Position numbers and translations under genes: made by a program. Below the pieces are notes generated by a model. It was not told where the DNA came from, ran no database searches, and saw only the letters and a list, made by a program, of their open reading frames with translations. Of a stretch of 44,070 bases of DNA, positions 21,886-30,497 are shown piece by piece. Every line of letters begins with the position of its first letter. Positions within the stretch are counted from its first letter, which is position 1. Location of the stretch: contig DASZLL010000005.1 in the NCBI GenBank assembly GCA_035552395.1, positions 1-44,070 on the forward strand, written 5' to 3'. This DNA comes from Bog-473 sp035552395 (GTDB lineage Bacteria; Actinomycetota; Acidimicrobiia; Acidimicrobiales; RAAP-2).

Positions 21886-23064
21886 GTGCGCGCCGTCGTG
21901 TTCGACATGGTTGACCCCGAGTTCCCCGCTTCGCTGACCGAGCTACCGGAACCGGAACTGCCCGGGCCGTCGTGGGCCCGCATCGAGGTGACAACTGGGG
22001 GGATCTGCGGGAGCGACCTCCACCTCTTCGCGCACAACACCGGACCGTCGCCCACGCTGGCGTCCATCGGGACCTTTCCCTTCGTCCTCGGGCACGAGAC
22101 GGCCGGGCGGGTGGTCGAGTCCGGAGACGACTGCCCGGTGGCGCCGGGGACCCGGGTCGCCATCGATCCGTGCATCCCCTGCGCCCCTCGGGGGATGGCG
22201 CCGTGCGCCAACTGCGCGCGGGGCTGGACGTCGTCGTGCCTCAACCTGGACAGCCGGGTGATCAGCTCGGGGCGGTCGCTCGGCTTCACCCAGGACCTCG
22301 GCGGCGGGTGGGCGGACACGGTGCTCGCCCACGCATCGATGCTGCACCCGCTGCCCGACGCCGTCGGCGACCGCGGCGCCAGCCTCTACGAGCCGGTCTC
22401 CATCGCGTGCCACGGCCTGTTGCGAGCGGCGCCGAACGACGGCGATCCCGTGCTGATCGTGGGCGCCGGCATCATCGGCCTGGCCGCGCTGGCGGCGCTG
22501 CGCGGGCTGTACCCGCACTGCCCGGTGACGGTGCTGGCGCGCCACCCGCATCAAGGGGCGGCCGCCACCGCATGCGGCGCCAACCACGTCGTGCTGAGCG
22601 ACCCGGACAACGGCCACTGGGAGGATCTGGCGGCGCGGAGCGGCTCGCGGGTGGTGGGCCGCAGGAAGCATCAGATGCTTATGGGCGGCTTCCCCTACGT
22701 CGTCGAGGCGGTGGGGTCGCCGGCCTCGGTGACCGAGGCACTGCGCGCCGTGGCCCATCGCGGCACGGTCCTCCTGCTCGGTGCGGCGGGCATCAGCGAG
22801 GTCGACCTCACGCCCATCTGGTACAAGGAGGCAGCGCTCGTCGGCTCCATCGACCACACGGTCGACGCGGGTTCGGCGCCCGGCCTGGCTGGCGGGCCGG
22901 ACCGGCATTCGGTCGACCGGGCTTTCGACGTCCTCGCCGCCGGCCTCCTGCCCGACAGCGTCGTGGTGACGCACGAATTCGGCCTGGAGGACTACCGGAC
23001 CGCCATTGCGACAGCGATCGACCGGCACACCTCGCAGGCGATCAAGGTGGTGTTCCGGCCCTAA
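21886..23064 (+). CDS. Zinc-dependent alcohol dehydrogenase (MDR superfamily)
   Basis: A 392-residue NAD(P)-dependent dehydrogenase. Catalytic zinc ligands are C41 (GGICGSDLH) and H70-E71 (LGHETAG). The Cys-rich lobe PCIPCAPRGMAPCANCARG with a later SSC is the structural zinc site. The Rossmann motif VLIVGAGIIGLAALAAL is near residues 188-204. KVVFRP ends the protein. Threonine-dehydrogenase or sorbitol-dehydrogenase-like members share this arrangement; the substrate is unknown. The GTG start at 21886 has no clear Shine-Dalgarno. It is followed 64 bp later by a PhyH gene and then an MFS transporter, all on the plus strand, so hydroxylation, oxidation and transport of one compound is a plausible reading. 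Confidence 0.88.
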   Translation: MRAVVFDMVDPEFPASLTELPEPELPGPSWARIEVTTGGICGSDLHLFAHNTGPSPTLASIGTFPFVLGHETAGRVVESGDDCPVAPGTRVAIDPCIPCAPRGMAPCANCARGWTSSCLNLDSRVISSGRSLGFTQDLGGGWADTVLAHASMLHPLPDAVGDRGASLYEPVSIACHGLLRAAPNDGDPVLIVGAGIIGLAALAALRGLYPHCPVTVLARHPHQGAAATACGANHVVLSDPDNGHWEDLAARSGSRVVGRRKHQMLMGGFPYVVEAVGSPASVTEALRAVAHRGTVLLLGAAGISEVDLTPIWYKEAALVGSIDHTVDAGSAPGLAGGPDRHSVDRAFDVLAAGLLPDSVVVTHEFGLEDYRTAIATAIDRHTSQAIKVVFRP

Positions 23065-23128
23065 GCCCTGAAGACGGAGGAAGGCGGATTCGGAGCGCGG
23101 CCGGCGAGGGCGAGGCAGAATCGGTTCC

Positions 23129-23977
23129 GTGCTCACACGTTCCACCGGCTATCTCACCGTGCGGCGCCCGGGCTCGGGCGGCGTGGCGGCCAAGCAGCTT
23201 CACGCCGAGGGCTACGTCGTCCTCGAACAGGTCTTCGACCCCAAGACCGTCGGCACGCTCGCCGCCGACGTCCGGCGCGTCTACGAGGAGTTCGCGCCCG
23301 ACGAACGCTCCTCGCGCTACCCACCCGAGCACTGGGAGCCGTTCCGCTACGAGATGCTCAATCGGAGCGCGGCGGTGCAGAGGGCGATCGCCAACCGGAA
23401 GATCCTCGCCACGGTCGAGCCGCTGCTGGGCGAGGACTGCCATGTCATCGCCAACACGGCGTGGTGGCAGCCGCCCGACAACAACAAGCACGGCGGGCGC
23501 TTCTGGCACATCGACAGCGGGCCCCACGTGCCGCGCCCGGCGGGCATCCCGTGGGACGATCGCATCCCCTACCCGGTCTTCGCGGTGGCGGCCCACATCT
23601 ATTTGATGGATTGCCCCCTCAAGGCGGGCCCGACGGGCGTCATCCCCGGCAGCCACACCTCGGGCCAACCGCCCCCGCCGGACCGGATGGCCCACGACGA
23701 CCTCGAGTACGAGGGCGTGAAGCCGGTGCCGCTCGTGGCCAGGGCGGGTGACGTCGCGCTGTTCGTCTCGGACATCTGGCACCGGCGACTGCCGTCGCGT
23801 CGCGGCGACCCCGGCCGCCTGTTCATCCAGTGCCACTACGGCCGCCGCGACCTGGCGCAGCGCCTACGGCCCACGGCCGAGGTGAACCATCTCTCCGCCG
23901 AGGCGCGGGCCCGCGCCAAGACGAAACGCCAGCAGACCCTGGTCGGACTCCACCGCAACGGGTTCTACGACGGCTGA
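23129..23977 (+). CDS. Phytanoyl-CoA dioxygenase (PhyH) family protein
   Basis: A second Fe(II)/2-oxoglutarate oxygenase, 282 residues. The triad is H127-I-D129 (FWHIDSGPH) with H218 (SDIWHRRLP). R230 (DPGRLFIQCHYG) is the likely 2-oxoglutarate anchor. AHIYLMDCPLKAGPTGVIPGSH is a typical family core. It shares little sequence with the PhyH protein at 20694 beyond the fold motifs, so the two are not a recent duplication. GTG 23129 is used; the ribosome-binding site is weak. It lies between the dehydrogenase and the MFS transporter on the same strand. Confidence 0.87.
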   Translation: MLTRSTGYLTVRRPGSGGVAAKQLHAEGYVVLEQVFDPKTVGTLAADVRRVYEEFAPDERSSRYPPEHWEPFRYEMLNRSAAVQRAIANRKILATVEPLLGEDCHVIANTAWWQPPDNNKHGGRFWHIDSGPHVPRPAGIPWDDRIPYPVFAVAAHIYLMDCPLKAGPTGVIPGSHTSGQPPPPDRMAHDDLEYEGVKPVPLVARAGDVALFVSDIWHRRLPSRRGDPGRLFIQCHYGRRDLAQRLRPTAEVNHLSAEARARAKTKRQQTLVGLHRNGFYDG

Positions 23978-24041
23978 GTCCGGAGGAGGGTCGTCCTCGG
24001 CGCACGATGCGCCGGAGGAACGAAAGGGAGGGGAGGTCGAC

Positions 24042-25679
24042 GTGGCAGGAGCGACAACCGGCCGGACGGCCACCGGCGAGACCGCCGACGGTCCGGCGCG
24101 CCAGGGCCTGGTCCTGGGAGCCCTCATCCTGGTGGCCGCGGTGGCGAACCTCCCCTTGGCGTCGGCCAACGTGGCCCTGCCGAGCATCGGGCTCCACTTC
24201 GACGCCTCGCAGACGCAGCTCAACCTCGTGGCCGTCTGCTATTCCCTCGGCCTCGCCGTCTCGGTGCTGTGGTTCGGCGCCGTCGGCGACCGCTACGGAC
24301 GCAAGCAGATGCTGATGGTGGGCGTGGCGATCTCGGCGCCGGCCTGTCTCCTGATGGCGTGGGCGCCGAACATCCAGACGCTCATCGGCGCCCGCTTCGT
24401 CGGCGGTCTCGCCGCCGGCATGGCCTACCCCACCACGCTGTCGCTCATCACGGCATTGTGGAAGGGGCCCCGGCGCACCCGCTGCATCGCACTGTGGTCG
24501 GCCGTCGGCGGGGCCATCTCTGCCCTCGGGCCACTGCTGGCCGGCATCTTCCTGGCGCACTGGTGGTGGGGGTCGGTGTTCCTCATAACCATTCCGCTTA
24601 TTGCGATCGCCCTCCCGCTGGCCCACAAGCTGATTCCAAGCCACATCAATGAGACCGACAGCCCGGTCGACCACCTCGGCGGCATGCTCTCGCTCGTCGT
24701 CGTCGGCGCCGTCATCCTCGCCATCAACTTCGCCGTCGTGCCCGACAAGACCGTGTTGTGCATCAGCCTGGCTGTCATCGCGGTGGTGGCGATCGCCGTG
24801 TTCGTTCTGCGCGAGCGGCGGGCGCCCGAGCCGCTCTACGACCTGCAGGTCGCGAGCCGGCGGGTGTTCTGGGTCGCCGCGTGCGCAGGCATCATCGTGT
24901 TCGGCAGCCTGATGGGCGCCATGTTCATCGGGCAGCAGTTCTTGCAGAACGTGCTCGGCTACTCGACCATTGACGCGGGACTGGCCATCCTCCCGGCGGT
25001 CGTCTTCATGGTCCTGATCGCGCCCCGCTCGGCCAAGCTGGTCGAGTCCAAAGGCTCGCGCTTCACCCTCCTTGCCGGCTACGTCTTCATCTTCCTCGGC
25101 TTCCTCGCCATGTTGTTGTTGTGGAAGGAGGGCATCGCCTACTGGAAGGTGGGCATCGCGTATGCCTTCATCGGCGCCGGCGTCGGGTTCGCGGGGACGC
25201 CGGCCTCACACTCGCTCACTGGCTCGGTCCCGGTCACCCGGGTCGGCATGGCCTCGGGCACGGCAGACCTGCAGCGGGACCTCGGGGGCGCCATCATGCA
25301 GTCGATCATGGGCGCGCTGCTGACGGTGGGCTACGTCGCCGCCGCGACCAAGGCCGTCAATTCGGCGCCCAACTCGAGCCAGGTCGACGCGAACGTGCAG
25401 AGCGAGCTCACGAAGTCCTTCAACAGCGCCGAGCACCTCGCCCAGCAATACCCCCAGTACTCCACGCAGATCGTCAGCGCGGCGAAGGAGTCCTTCATCC
25501 ACGGCCAGCATTGGGCCTACGCCGCCGGAGTGATCGCGGTGGTCCTGGGCGCCGTCGTGGTCGCCGTGTTCTTCCCGAAGCGACCGGGTGAGGTCGAGCT
25601 GCTGGCCTCCTATGAGAGGGCCGACGCGGGCCGGGGGGACGGGGTGGCTCACAGCCCGCGGGCCGCCCCTGTTGGCTGA
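24042..25679 (+). CDS. MFS transporter, DHA2 (drug:H+ antiporter-2) type
   Basis: A 545-residue inner-membrane transporter with about 14 predicted helices, as expected for DHA2. Motif A is seen as FGAVGDRYGRKQML (between helices 2 and 3). The motif-B region GARFVGGLAAGMAYPTT and the motif-C-like ISALGPLLAGIF follow. A long loop near residues 445-490 (NSAPNSSQVDANVQSELTKS, FNSAEHLAQQYPQYS) precedes the last helix, as in EmrB/QacA relatives. GTG 24042 has GGGAGG five nt upstream. It is downstream of the dehydrogenase and PhyH genes, so it may export or import their substrate rather than act on drugs. Confidence 0.9.
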   Translation: MAGATTGRTATGETADGPARQGLVLGALILVAAVANLPLASANVALPSIGLHFDASQTQLNLVAVCYSLGLAVSVLWFGAVGDRYGRKQMLMVGVAISAPACLLMAWAPNIQTLIGARFVGGLAAGMAYPTTLSLITALWKGPRRTRCIALWSAVGGAISALGPLLAGIFLAHWWWGSVFLITIPLIAIALPLAHKLIPSHINETDSPVDHLGGMLSLVVVGAVILAINFAVVPDKTVLCISLAVIAVVAIAVFVLRERRAPEPLYDLQVASRRVFWVAACAGIIVFGSLMGAMFIGQQFLQNVLGYSTIDAGLAILPAVVFMVLIAPRSAKLVESKGSRFTLLAGYVFIFLGFLAMLLLWKEGIAYWKVGIAYAFIGAGVGFAGTPASHSLTGSVPVTRVGMASGTADLQRDLGGAIMQSIMGALLTVGYVAAATKAVNSAPNSSQVDANVQSELTKSFNSAEHLAQQYPQYSTQIVSAAKESFIHGQHWAYAAGVIAVVLGAVVVAVFFPKRPGEVELLASYERADAGRGDGVAHSPRAAPVG

Positions 25680-25792
25680 ACGCCGGCCACCTCCCAGCCC
25701 TTCTCCCTGCTGCCGCCCCTGATGGGCCAAGGATCAGAAATTAGGACTTTCGGCCCAGCAAGGTGGCCCCAGCACCGCCGTTTTACTCGGCA

Positions 25793-26224
25793 ATGGAAGC
25801 GAACCAGACCTCCAAGATCACCGGCGACAAAGGCGTGCTCGACTGCGCCACCCTCTACCTCTGCCGCCAAAGGAAGACGTGGGTGGTCGTCGTCGAATCC
25901 CCTGGCATCACCGGTGCCATGCTGCTTCGCCACTCTGGCCCGGACACCTACGACGCCCGCTTCGAACTCCTCGCACGGGCCCGGCTGGCCTGCCCCGACG
26001 CGGACATCGTCACCACCGACGGGGCCGCCGAAGGCGCCGACTACGAGTGGCGGCTCGAGGTGCGCGGCATGCAGGAATGTGCCGGCGACCTCGGCGTGCG
26101 CCTGCACCATGAGCTCTCCGGCAAGCGCCCGCGACACCAGCGTCGCCTCTTTTTGCGCCAGCCGGCTCGCAACTGCCGAGCCGGCTGGTTCCCCTCTTCC
26201 CCAGGCCGCCCACTCTCGTTCTGA
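25793..26224 (+). CDS. Hypothetical protein running into a terminator-like hairpin
   Basis: A 143-residue protein of no recognised family. The body (DKGVLDCATLYLCRQRKTWV, VVVESPGITGAMLLRHSG, YDARFELLARARLACPDADI) uses GC-rich third positions like its neighbours, so it is probably real. The ATG at 25793 is preferred over GTG 25763 because codons between them lack that bias. No Shine-Dalgarno is visible; TTTACT a few bases upstream would suit a leaderless message. The last 27 codons run through CTCTTTTTG and a 12-bp hairpin (26158-26188), so the original stop may have been lost and the tail added by read-through. It is convergent with the TauD gene. Confidence 0.5.
   Translation: MEANQTSKITGDKGVLDCATLYLCRQRKTWVVVVESPGITGAMLLRHSGPDTYDARFELLARARLACPDADIVTTDGAAEGADYEWRLEVRGMQECAGDLGVRLHHELSGKRPRHQRRLFLRQPARNCRAGWFPSSPGRPLSF
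26158..26188. terminator. Strong hairpin, probable bidirectional terminator
   Basis: CCAGCCGGCTCG and CGAGCCGGCTGG form a perfect 12-bp stem around a 7-nt loop. A T-run (CTCTTTTTG) on the left serves as A-run or U-run depending on strand, and TTCCCCTCTTCC follows on the right. It lies between convergent genes at 25793 and 26266. Confidence 0.6.
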
Positions 26225-26265
26225 GCTCCGGCCTCCCCAAGGGCGCTTCCCAGGCGCCCGCGTGA

Positions 26266-27135
26266 TCAGTGCAGCCCGGCGGGGGCTGCGCCCTTCACGC
26301 TCGTGCGGTACATCTCGCGACGCATGCCCGAGTAGTCGTTCAGCGCGTTGTGCATGGTGCAGCGGTTGTCCCAGATGGCGAGCGTCTTGACCGACCACCG
26401 CAGGCGGCAGGTGAAGTTCTCGTTGATGCTGTGCCTGTGGAGATGGGCCAGGAGCGCCTGTGACTCCTCCTTGGTCCACCCTTCGAAACGCGTGGTGTAC
26501 ACCGGGTTGACGTAGAGGGCAGGGCGAGTGGTGACCGGGTGCACCGTGACGGCTGGATGCACGCGTTCGGCGAATGCGTCGGCGGAGGGCGCGATCGCCA
26601 TGGACGAGAAGTCCTTGAACTGGTCGAGTAGGCCGCCCGTGCCGTAGGCCATGCCGGCGGAGTGGACGGCGCGTAAACCCTCGACGGTCGTGCGCAGCCC
26701 GCCCGACAGCGTCTCGTAGGCGAGGTACTGGTTCGACCAGACGGTGTCGCCGCCGTGGTCGGGGACGTCCCACGCGTGGAGCAATGTGTAGGCGGGCGGC
26801 TCGGGCCGGTAACTCAGGTCGCTGTGCCAAGCGTTGGCGAAGTTCAAGGCGTCGCTGGGCTCCTTGATGACCCGGATCACGTAGGGACGGTCCTCCAGCG
26901 GCTCGACAAAGGGGGTGACGTCTCGTCCGCCGAGCAGGTCGGTGACCCGCTCGAGGTGGTCGAGGCTGAGGTCCTGCTCGGGCAGGAAGACCACTAAGTG
27001 GTCGGCCAGCGCGCGTCGGAGGCCTTCGAGCTCATCAGCTTCTCGGACCCGGGTCAGATCGATCCCGGTGACGATGGCGCCCAGGGCGCCCGCCACCGGC
27101 TCGACTGTCAGTGCAGTTGTCCGCGTCGTGGTCAT
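26266..27135 (-). CDS. TauD/TfdA-family taurine-type dioxygenase
   Basis: An Fe(II)/2-oxoglutarate dioxygenase of 289 residues. The iron ligands are H104-S-D106 (NAWHSDLSYRPEPP) and H262 (CTMHNALNDY). Arg residues near 273-277 (MRREMYRTSV) bind 2-oxoglutarate. The GALGAIVTGIDLTRV start and GGDTVWSNQYLAYETLS are TauD hallmarks. Family members release sulfite from taurine or alkylsulfates or cleave 2,4-D-like ethers; the substrate is not resolved here. The ATG at 27133-27135 has AGGAGG six nt upstream. The amidohydrolase gene lies upstream on the same strand with a 156-bp gap that shows no gene. Confidence 0.92.
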   Translation of the reverse strand: MTTTRTTALTVEPVAGALGAIVTGIDLTRVREADELEGLRRALADHLVVFLPEQDLSLDHLERVTDLLGGRDVTPFVEPLEDRPYVIRVIKEPSDALNFANAWHSDLSYRPEPPAYTLLHAWDVPDHGGDTVWSNQYLAYETLSGGLRTTVEGLRAVHSAGMAYGTGGLLDQFKDFSSMAIAPSADAFAERVHPAVTVHPVTTRPALYVNPVYTTRFEGWTKEESQALLAHLHRHSINENFTCRLRWSVKTLAIWDNRCTMHNALNDYSGMRREMYRTSVKGAAPAGLH

Positions 27136-27291
27136 GCCGCACCTCCTCTGCGCCGCTCAGCGCTCACTCAGCAACCGTGGCCTGTATGAGCGAAGCGCGT
27201 CCCACGGATCGAGTCGTCGAACGAGAATACCGGTGCGGCGGGAAGGCGCGGAGCTTGTCCCGCCCTTCGCGCCCTTCGCGTATCCGGTGCG

Positions 27292-28440
27292 TCAGGCGAG
27301 GCCGAGCAGCTCGGCGCCGTTGCGCCAGAAGAACCGCTCGCGGGTCGCCTCGTCGAAGCCGCCGACGGCGTCGCCAAAAGCCTCGAAGGGGCGCCGACCG
27401 CCTTCTGGGTGCGGGTAATCGGTCGAGAACATGAAGAGGTCGGCCCCGCACTGCTCAATCAGCCAGGCGGTGTCCTCGAAGGGGAACGGCGTGAAGCGCA
27501 CCTGGCGCCGCAAGTACTCCGACGGCAGCAGGCTCAGCTCCTGGAGCGCCGGCTCGAACTTGGAGAACGAGCGCAGCGCGTGGTCCACGTTGCGCAACAA
27601 TCCCGGCACCCAGGTCGCGCCGAGCTCGATCGCCGCCCCACGCAGCTGCGGATGGCGCTCGAAGACGCCGTCGAGGGCCATGCAGGCGAGGAAGCGCTCG
27701 GGCGAGTGGTGCAGCACAGGAAAGTCCTTGGCGCGCAGGTTCTCCCCCCCGCCGAGCCAGTCCTTCGGGCGCGGCATGCCGTTGCGGTGGAACGCCTTGG
27801 GCAGCAGTTTGCCGCCACCGACGTGCAGCACGAAGGGCACGCCCGCCTCGGAGAGGCGCGCCCAGACCGGGTCGAGGTCGACGTGGGTCGGCGAGAAGTC
27901 GCCCGGCGCGTCCGAAGGAACCCAGACGGCCGCCACACCCTCCTCGAGCGCGCGCTCCAGCGTCTCGGCTGCGCGCACCGGGTCGTTCAGGGGGAGGAAA
28001 CCGACCGGCTTCAACCGTGGGTCGGGCGCGCAGAAGGCGACCATGGCCCGGTTGAGCGCCTCGGTCCCCCCGTAGAGCAGGTCGCTCTCGCGCCCGGGCC
28101 AGAAGTGGGCCAGTGCGAAGGTCGGGAAGACGAGCTGCGCGTCGATACCCAAGGCGTCGAGCACGCGAGAACGCACCTCGGTGTCGAGGGCACCCGGCGC
28201 CATCCAGCCCTTTGGGCCCTTGAGCACCTCGGGACCGATCTCTTGGTGGCGGTGGGAGTCCCACAACTCGGGGAGCTGCTCCATCAGCTCGCTCGCCTTG
28301 GCCCCCGCTCCGGCGAGGCCGAGCGGCTCGAGGCGGGTCCGCACCGACTCGTCGGCGAATTCGCCGAGCCAATCCGGCGTCTCCATGAGGTGGCTGTCTG
28401 CGTCGAAGATGGTGTCCACGTGGCCCCCCAGCGGTGTCAT
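27292..28440 (-). CDS. Amidohydrolase-2 family (ACMSD-like) metal-dependent hydrolase
   Basis: A TIM-barrel hydrolase or decarboxylase of 382 residues. TIFDADSHLMETPDWLGEF gives the first metal site (D-x-H-like DADSH). VPFVLHVGGGKL holds the strand-5 His, and LFMFSTDYPHPEGG the last Asp (STDYPH). These are the landmarks of the ACMSD/amidohydrolase-2 group, which act on aromatic catabolites and related acids. The ATG at 28438-28440 is used; no strong ribosome-binding site is seen. It lies upstream of the TauD gene on the same strand, so the two may act in one catabolic route. Confidence 0.88.
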   Translation of the reverse strand: MTPLGGHVDTIFDADSHLMETPDWLGEFADESVRTRLEPLGLAGAGAKASELMEQLPELWDSHRHQEIGPEVLKGPKGWMAPGALDTEVRSRVLDALGIDAQLVFPTFALAHFWPGRESDLLYGGTEALNRAMVAFCAPDPRLKPVGFLPLNDPVRAAETLERALEEGVAAVWVPSDAPGDFSPTHVDLDPVWARLSEAGVPFVLHVGGGKLLPKAFHRNGMPRPKDWLGGGENLRAKDFPVLHHSPERFLACMALDGVFERHPQLRGAAIELGATWVPGLLRNVDHALRSFSKFEPALQELSLLPSEYLRRQVRFTPFPFEDTAWLIEQCGADLFMFSTDYPHPEGGRRPFEAFGDAVGGFDEATRERFFWRNGAELLGLA

Positions 28441-28716
28441 GTCGTGAGGTCAGCGTAGACCCGAGGGGCGCCATCCACCGGGTCGGACTCGACCGTCCAA
28501 GAGTCTGATCAGCGGTGATGTCGCAAGACGGTCATTCTCGGTACTGGAAGGCGTCGCCTGGGTGACGGAGGCCAGGCACAATAAAACTTCTCGTCACGAG
28601 CCGCACAGAGAACATTTATCCGACTCATAACTTTCTATGAACTGGCGTACAGCTGGGGCCTTTTCAATGGAGGACGTGACCAGCCTGCACATCGGCAGGC
28701 AGACGGAGGACCCCCA

Positions 28717-30414
28717 ATGACCGAGGACCAGAACGATCAGACGACCGGGCAGGAGGCGGTGAGCGGCCCCGAGTCGCCGACTGCGGCCACGCCGGCGGCC
28801 GACCAGCCGGGCAACGCCATTCCGATGCCCGCCGCGTCGACCCCACAGCCCGCAGAGACCGCGCCGACCGCGGCCGCGGCCGACGCTGCGGTGACTCCGT
28901 CCGAAGAGCCCGCCGTAGCGGACGCCGCCTCGCTACCCGAGCAGCAGCCCGACACGCCGCCCCAAGGTGTCCCCCAAGGCCCCCCGACCGGTGCCTACGC
29001 CCTGGGCGCCCTGGCGGGCAATCCCATGCTCGGGGCCACCCCGCCGCCCCCCTACGGCGGGCCGCCAACCGACCCCAACGCCCCCTTCTGGCCGACGCCC
29101 CCTACGGCGCCCGGAGGCTCCGGCGGACATCGTGACAACCGGCGGCTGCGCAACGGTCTGCTTGTTGGCGGCGCCGCGCTGGTCGTGCTGGCCGGCGGCA
29201 TCGGCATCGGGCACGCCGCGTGGACCAACGGCACGCAGATCCCTTCGGCTGCCTCCTCGAACAACAACCAGATCCCGGCCCGCGGGAACAACGGTGGCTC
29301 GAACCCCTTCCGGATCGTGCCGGGCAACAGCGGCAACACGGGCAACGGCAACAACAACTCGGGCTCGTCCTCCGGCCCGAGCGACGTCAGCGCCATCGCC
29401 GACAAGGTCGACCCTGGACTCGTGGACATCAACACGACGCTCGGTTACCAACAGGAGCAGGCGGCAGGCACGGGAATCGTCCTGACGTCGGGCGGCTTCG
29501 TCCTGACCAACAACCACGTGATCGACGGCGCGACGAGCATCAGCGTCACCGACGTGGGCAACCAGAAGACCTATACGGCAAGCGTCGTCGGCTACGACCG
29601 GACGGCCGACGTGGCGGTGCTGCAGCTGCACAATGCGTCGGGGCTCCAGACGGCGAACCTCGGCAACTCGTCCAGCCTCTCGGTCGGTGAGGGCGTGGTC
29701 GGTGTCGGCAACGCCGGCGGCACCGGCGGCACACCCAGCGCAGCCGGTGGCACGGTCACGGCCCTCAACCAGTCGATCACGGCGCAGGATGAGGGTGACG
29801 GTACGTCCGAACAGCTGAGCGGGCTGATCGAGACGAACGCCAACATCCAGCCGGGCGACTCGGGTGGCGCACTGGTGAACAGCTCGGGCCAGGTGCTCGG
29901 CATGGACACGGCCGCCTCCGCGGGCTTCTCCTTCCAGTACAACGGCCAGTCCCAGGGGGGCCAGGGCTTCGCCATCCCGATCAACACGGCGCTCTCCCTC
30001 GCCCGCTCGATTGAGGCCGGCAACGGGTCCTCGACCATCCACATCGGTACGACGGCGTTCCTCGGCGTCGAGGTCAGCCCGAGCGGCGCCAGCTCGAACA
30101 ACGGCTCCGGTGGGGGTGGCTTCGGCGGATTCTTCGGCAACAGTGGAAGCAGCGGCAACACGGGCAACACGGGGTCGTCCACCTCTGGTGCCGCGGTGGC
30201 CGGTGTCGTGACCAATGGCCCGGCGCAGGAAGCCGGTCTGGCCCAGGGCGACGTCATCACGTCGCTCGGCGGCAAGACGATCGGCTCTCCCAACGACCTC
30301 ACCCGCGACATGAGCGCCTACCACCCCGGCGACAAGGTGCAGGTCGCCTGGAGCGACGCCAACGGGCAGACGCACACCGCGACCGTGCAGTTGAGCTCGG
30401 GACCGCCGCAGTAG
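28717..30414 (+). CDS. HtrA-like trypsin-fold serine protease with PDZ domain
   Basis: A 565-residue membrane-anchored protease for extracytoplasmic protein quality control. A long cytosolic Pro/Ala-rich N-terminus (1-140) is followed by one transmembrane helix (about 147-166, LLVGGAALVVLAGGIGIG) and an Asn/Gly/Ser-rich linker. The protease domain has an intact triad: H267 (TNNHVIDGA), D298 (RTADVAVLQL) and S382 (QPGDSGGAL). A C-terminal PDZ domain (about 440-560, FLGVEVSPSG ... GPAQEAGLAQGDVITSLGG) is interrupted by a Gly/Ser/Asn-rich insert. ATG 28717 has GGAGG seven nt upstream. This is the usual actinobacterial HtrA/PepD layout. Transcription ends at the hairpin 30433-30485. Confidence 0.93.
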   Translation: MTEDQNDQTTGQEAVSGPESPTAATPAADQPGNAIPMPAASTPQPAETAPTAAAADAAVTPSEEPAVADAASLPEQQPDTPPQGVPQGPPTGAYALGALAGNPMLGATPPPPYGGPPTDPNAPFWPTPPTAPGGSGGHRDNRRLRNGLLVGGAALVVLAGGIGIGHAAWTNGTQIPSAASSNNNQIPARGNNGGSNPFRIVPGNSGNTGNGNNNSGSSSGPSDVSAIADKVDPGLVDINTTLGYQQEQAAGTGIVLTSGGFVLTNNHVIDGATSISVTDVGNQKTYTASVVGYDRTADVAVLQLHNASGLQTANLGNSSSLSVGEGVVGVGNAGGTGGTPSAAGGTVTALNQSITAQDEGDGTSEQLSGLIETNANIQPGDSGGALVNSSGQVLGMDTAASAGFSFQYNGQSQGGQGFAIPINTALSLARSIEAGNGSSTIHIGTTAFLGVEVSPSGASSNNGSGGGGFGGFFGNSGSSGNTGNTGSSTSGAAVAGVVTNGPAQEAGLAQGDVITSLGGKTIGSPNDLTRDMSAYHPGDKVQVAWSDANGQTHTATVQLSSGPPQ

Positions 30415-30432
30415 CAACCCTCGCCATCAGAC

Positions 30433-30485
30433 ACGCCGACGACCGCCCGTGCCCAACCCCTGGGGCCGCGGGTGGTCGTCGGCGT
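30433..30485. terminator. Bidirectional terminator hairpin
   Basis: ACGCCGACGACC (30433-30444) and GGTCGTCGGCGT (30474-30485) form a perfect 12-bp stem, extended inward by CCCG/CGGG after one mismatch. It sits between the stops of the convergent protease and DUF2510 genes. Confidence 0.6.
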
Positions 30486-30497
30486 TGAGGCGGCGCG

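Noticed and set aside
25649..26830. 393-codon minus-strand frame across the MFS end and TauD
   Set aside because: Shadow of the TauD gene and the opposite-strand hypothetical; no family features and it crosses a terminator hairpin.
28933..30417. 494-codon minus-strand frame
   Set aside because: Antisense to the HtrA-like protease, with the composition expected from the complement of a GC-rich gene.
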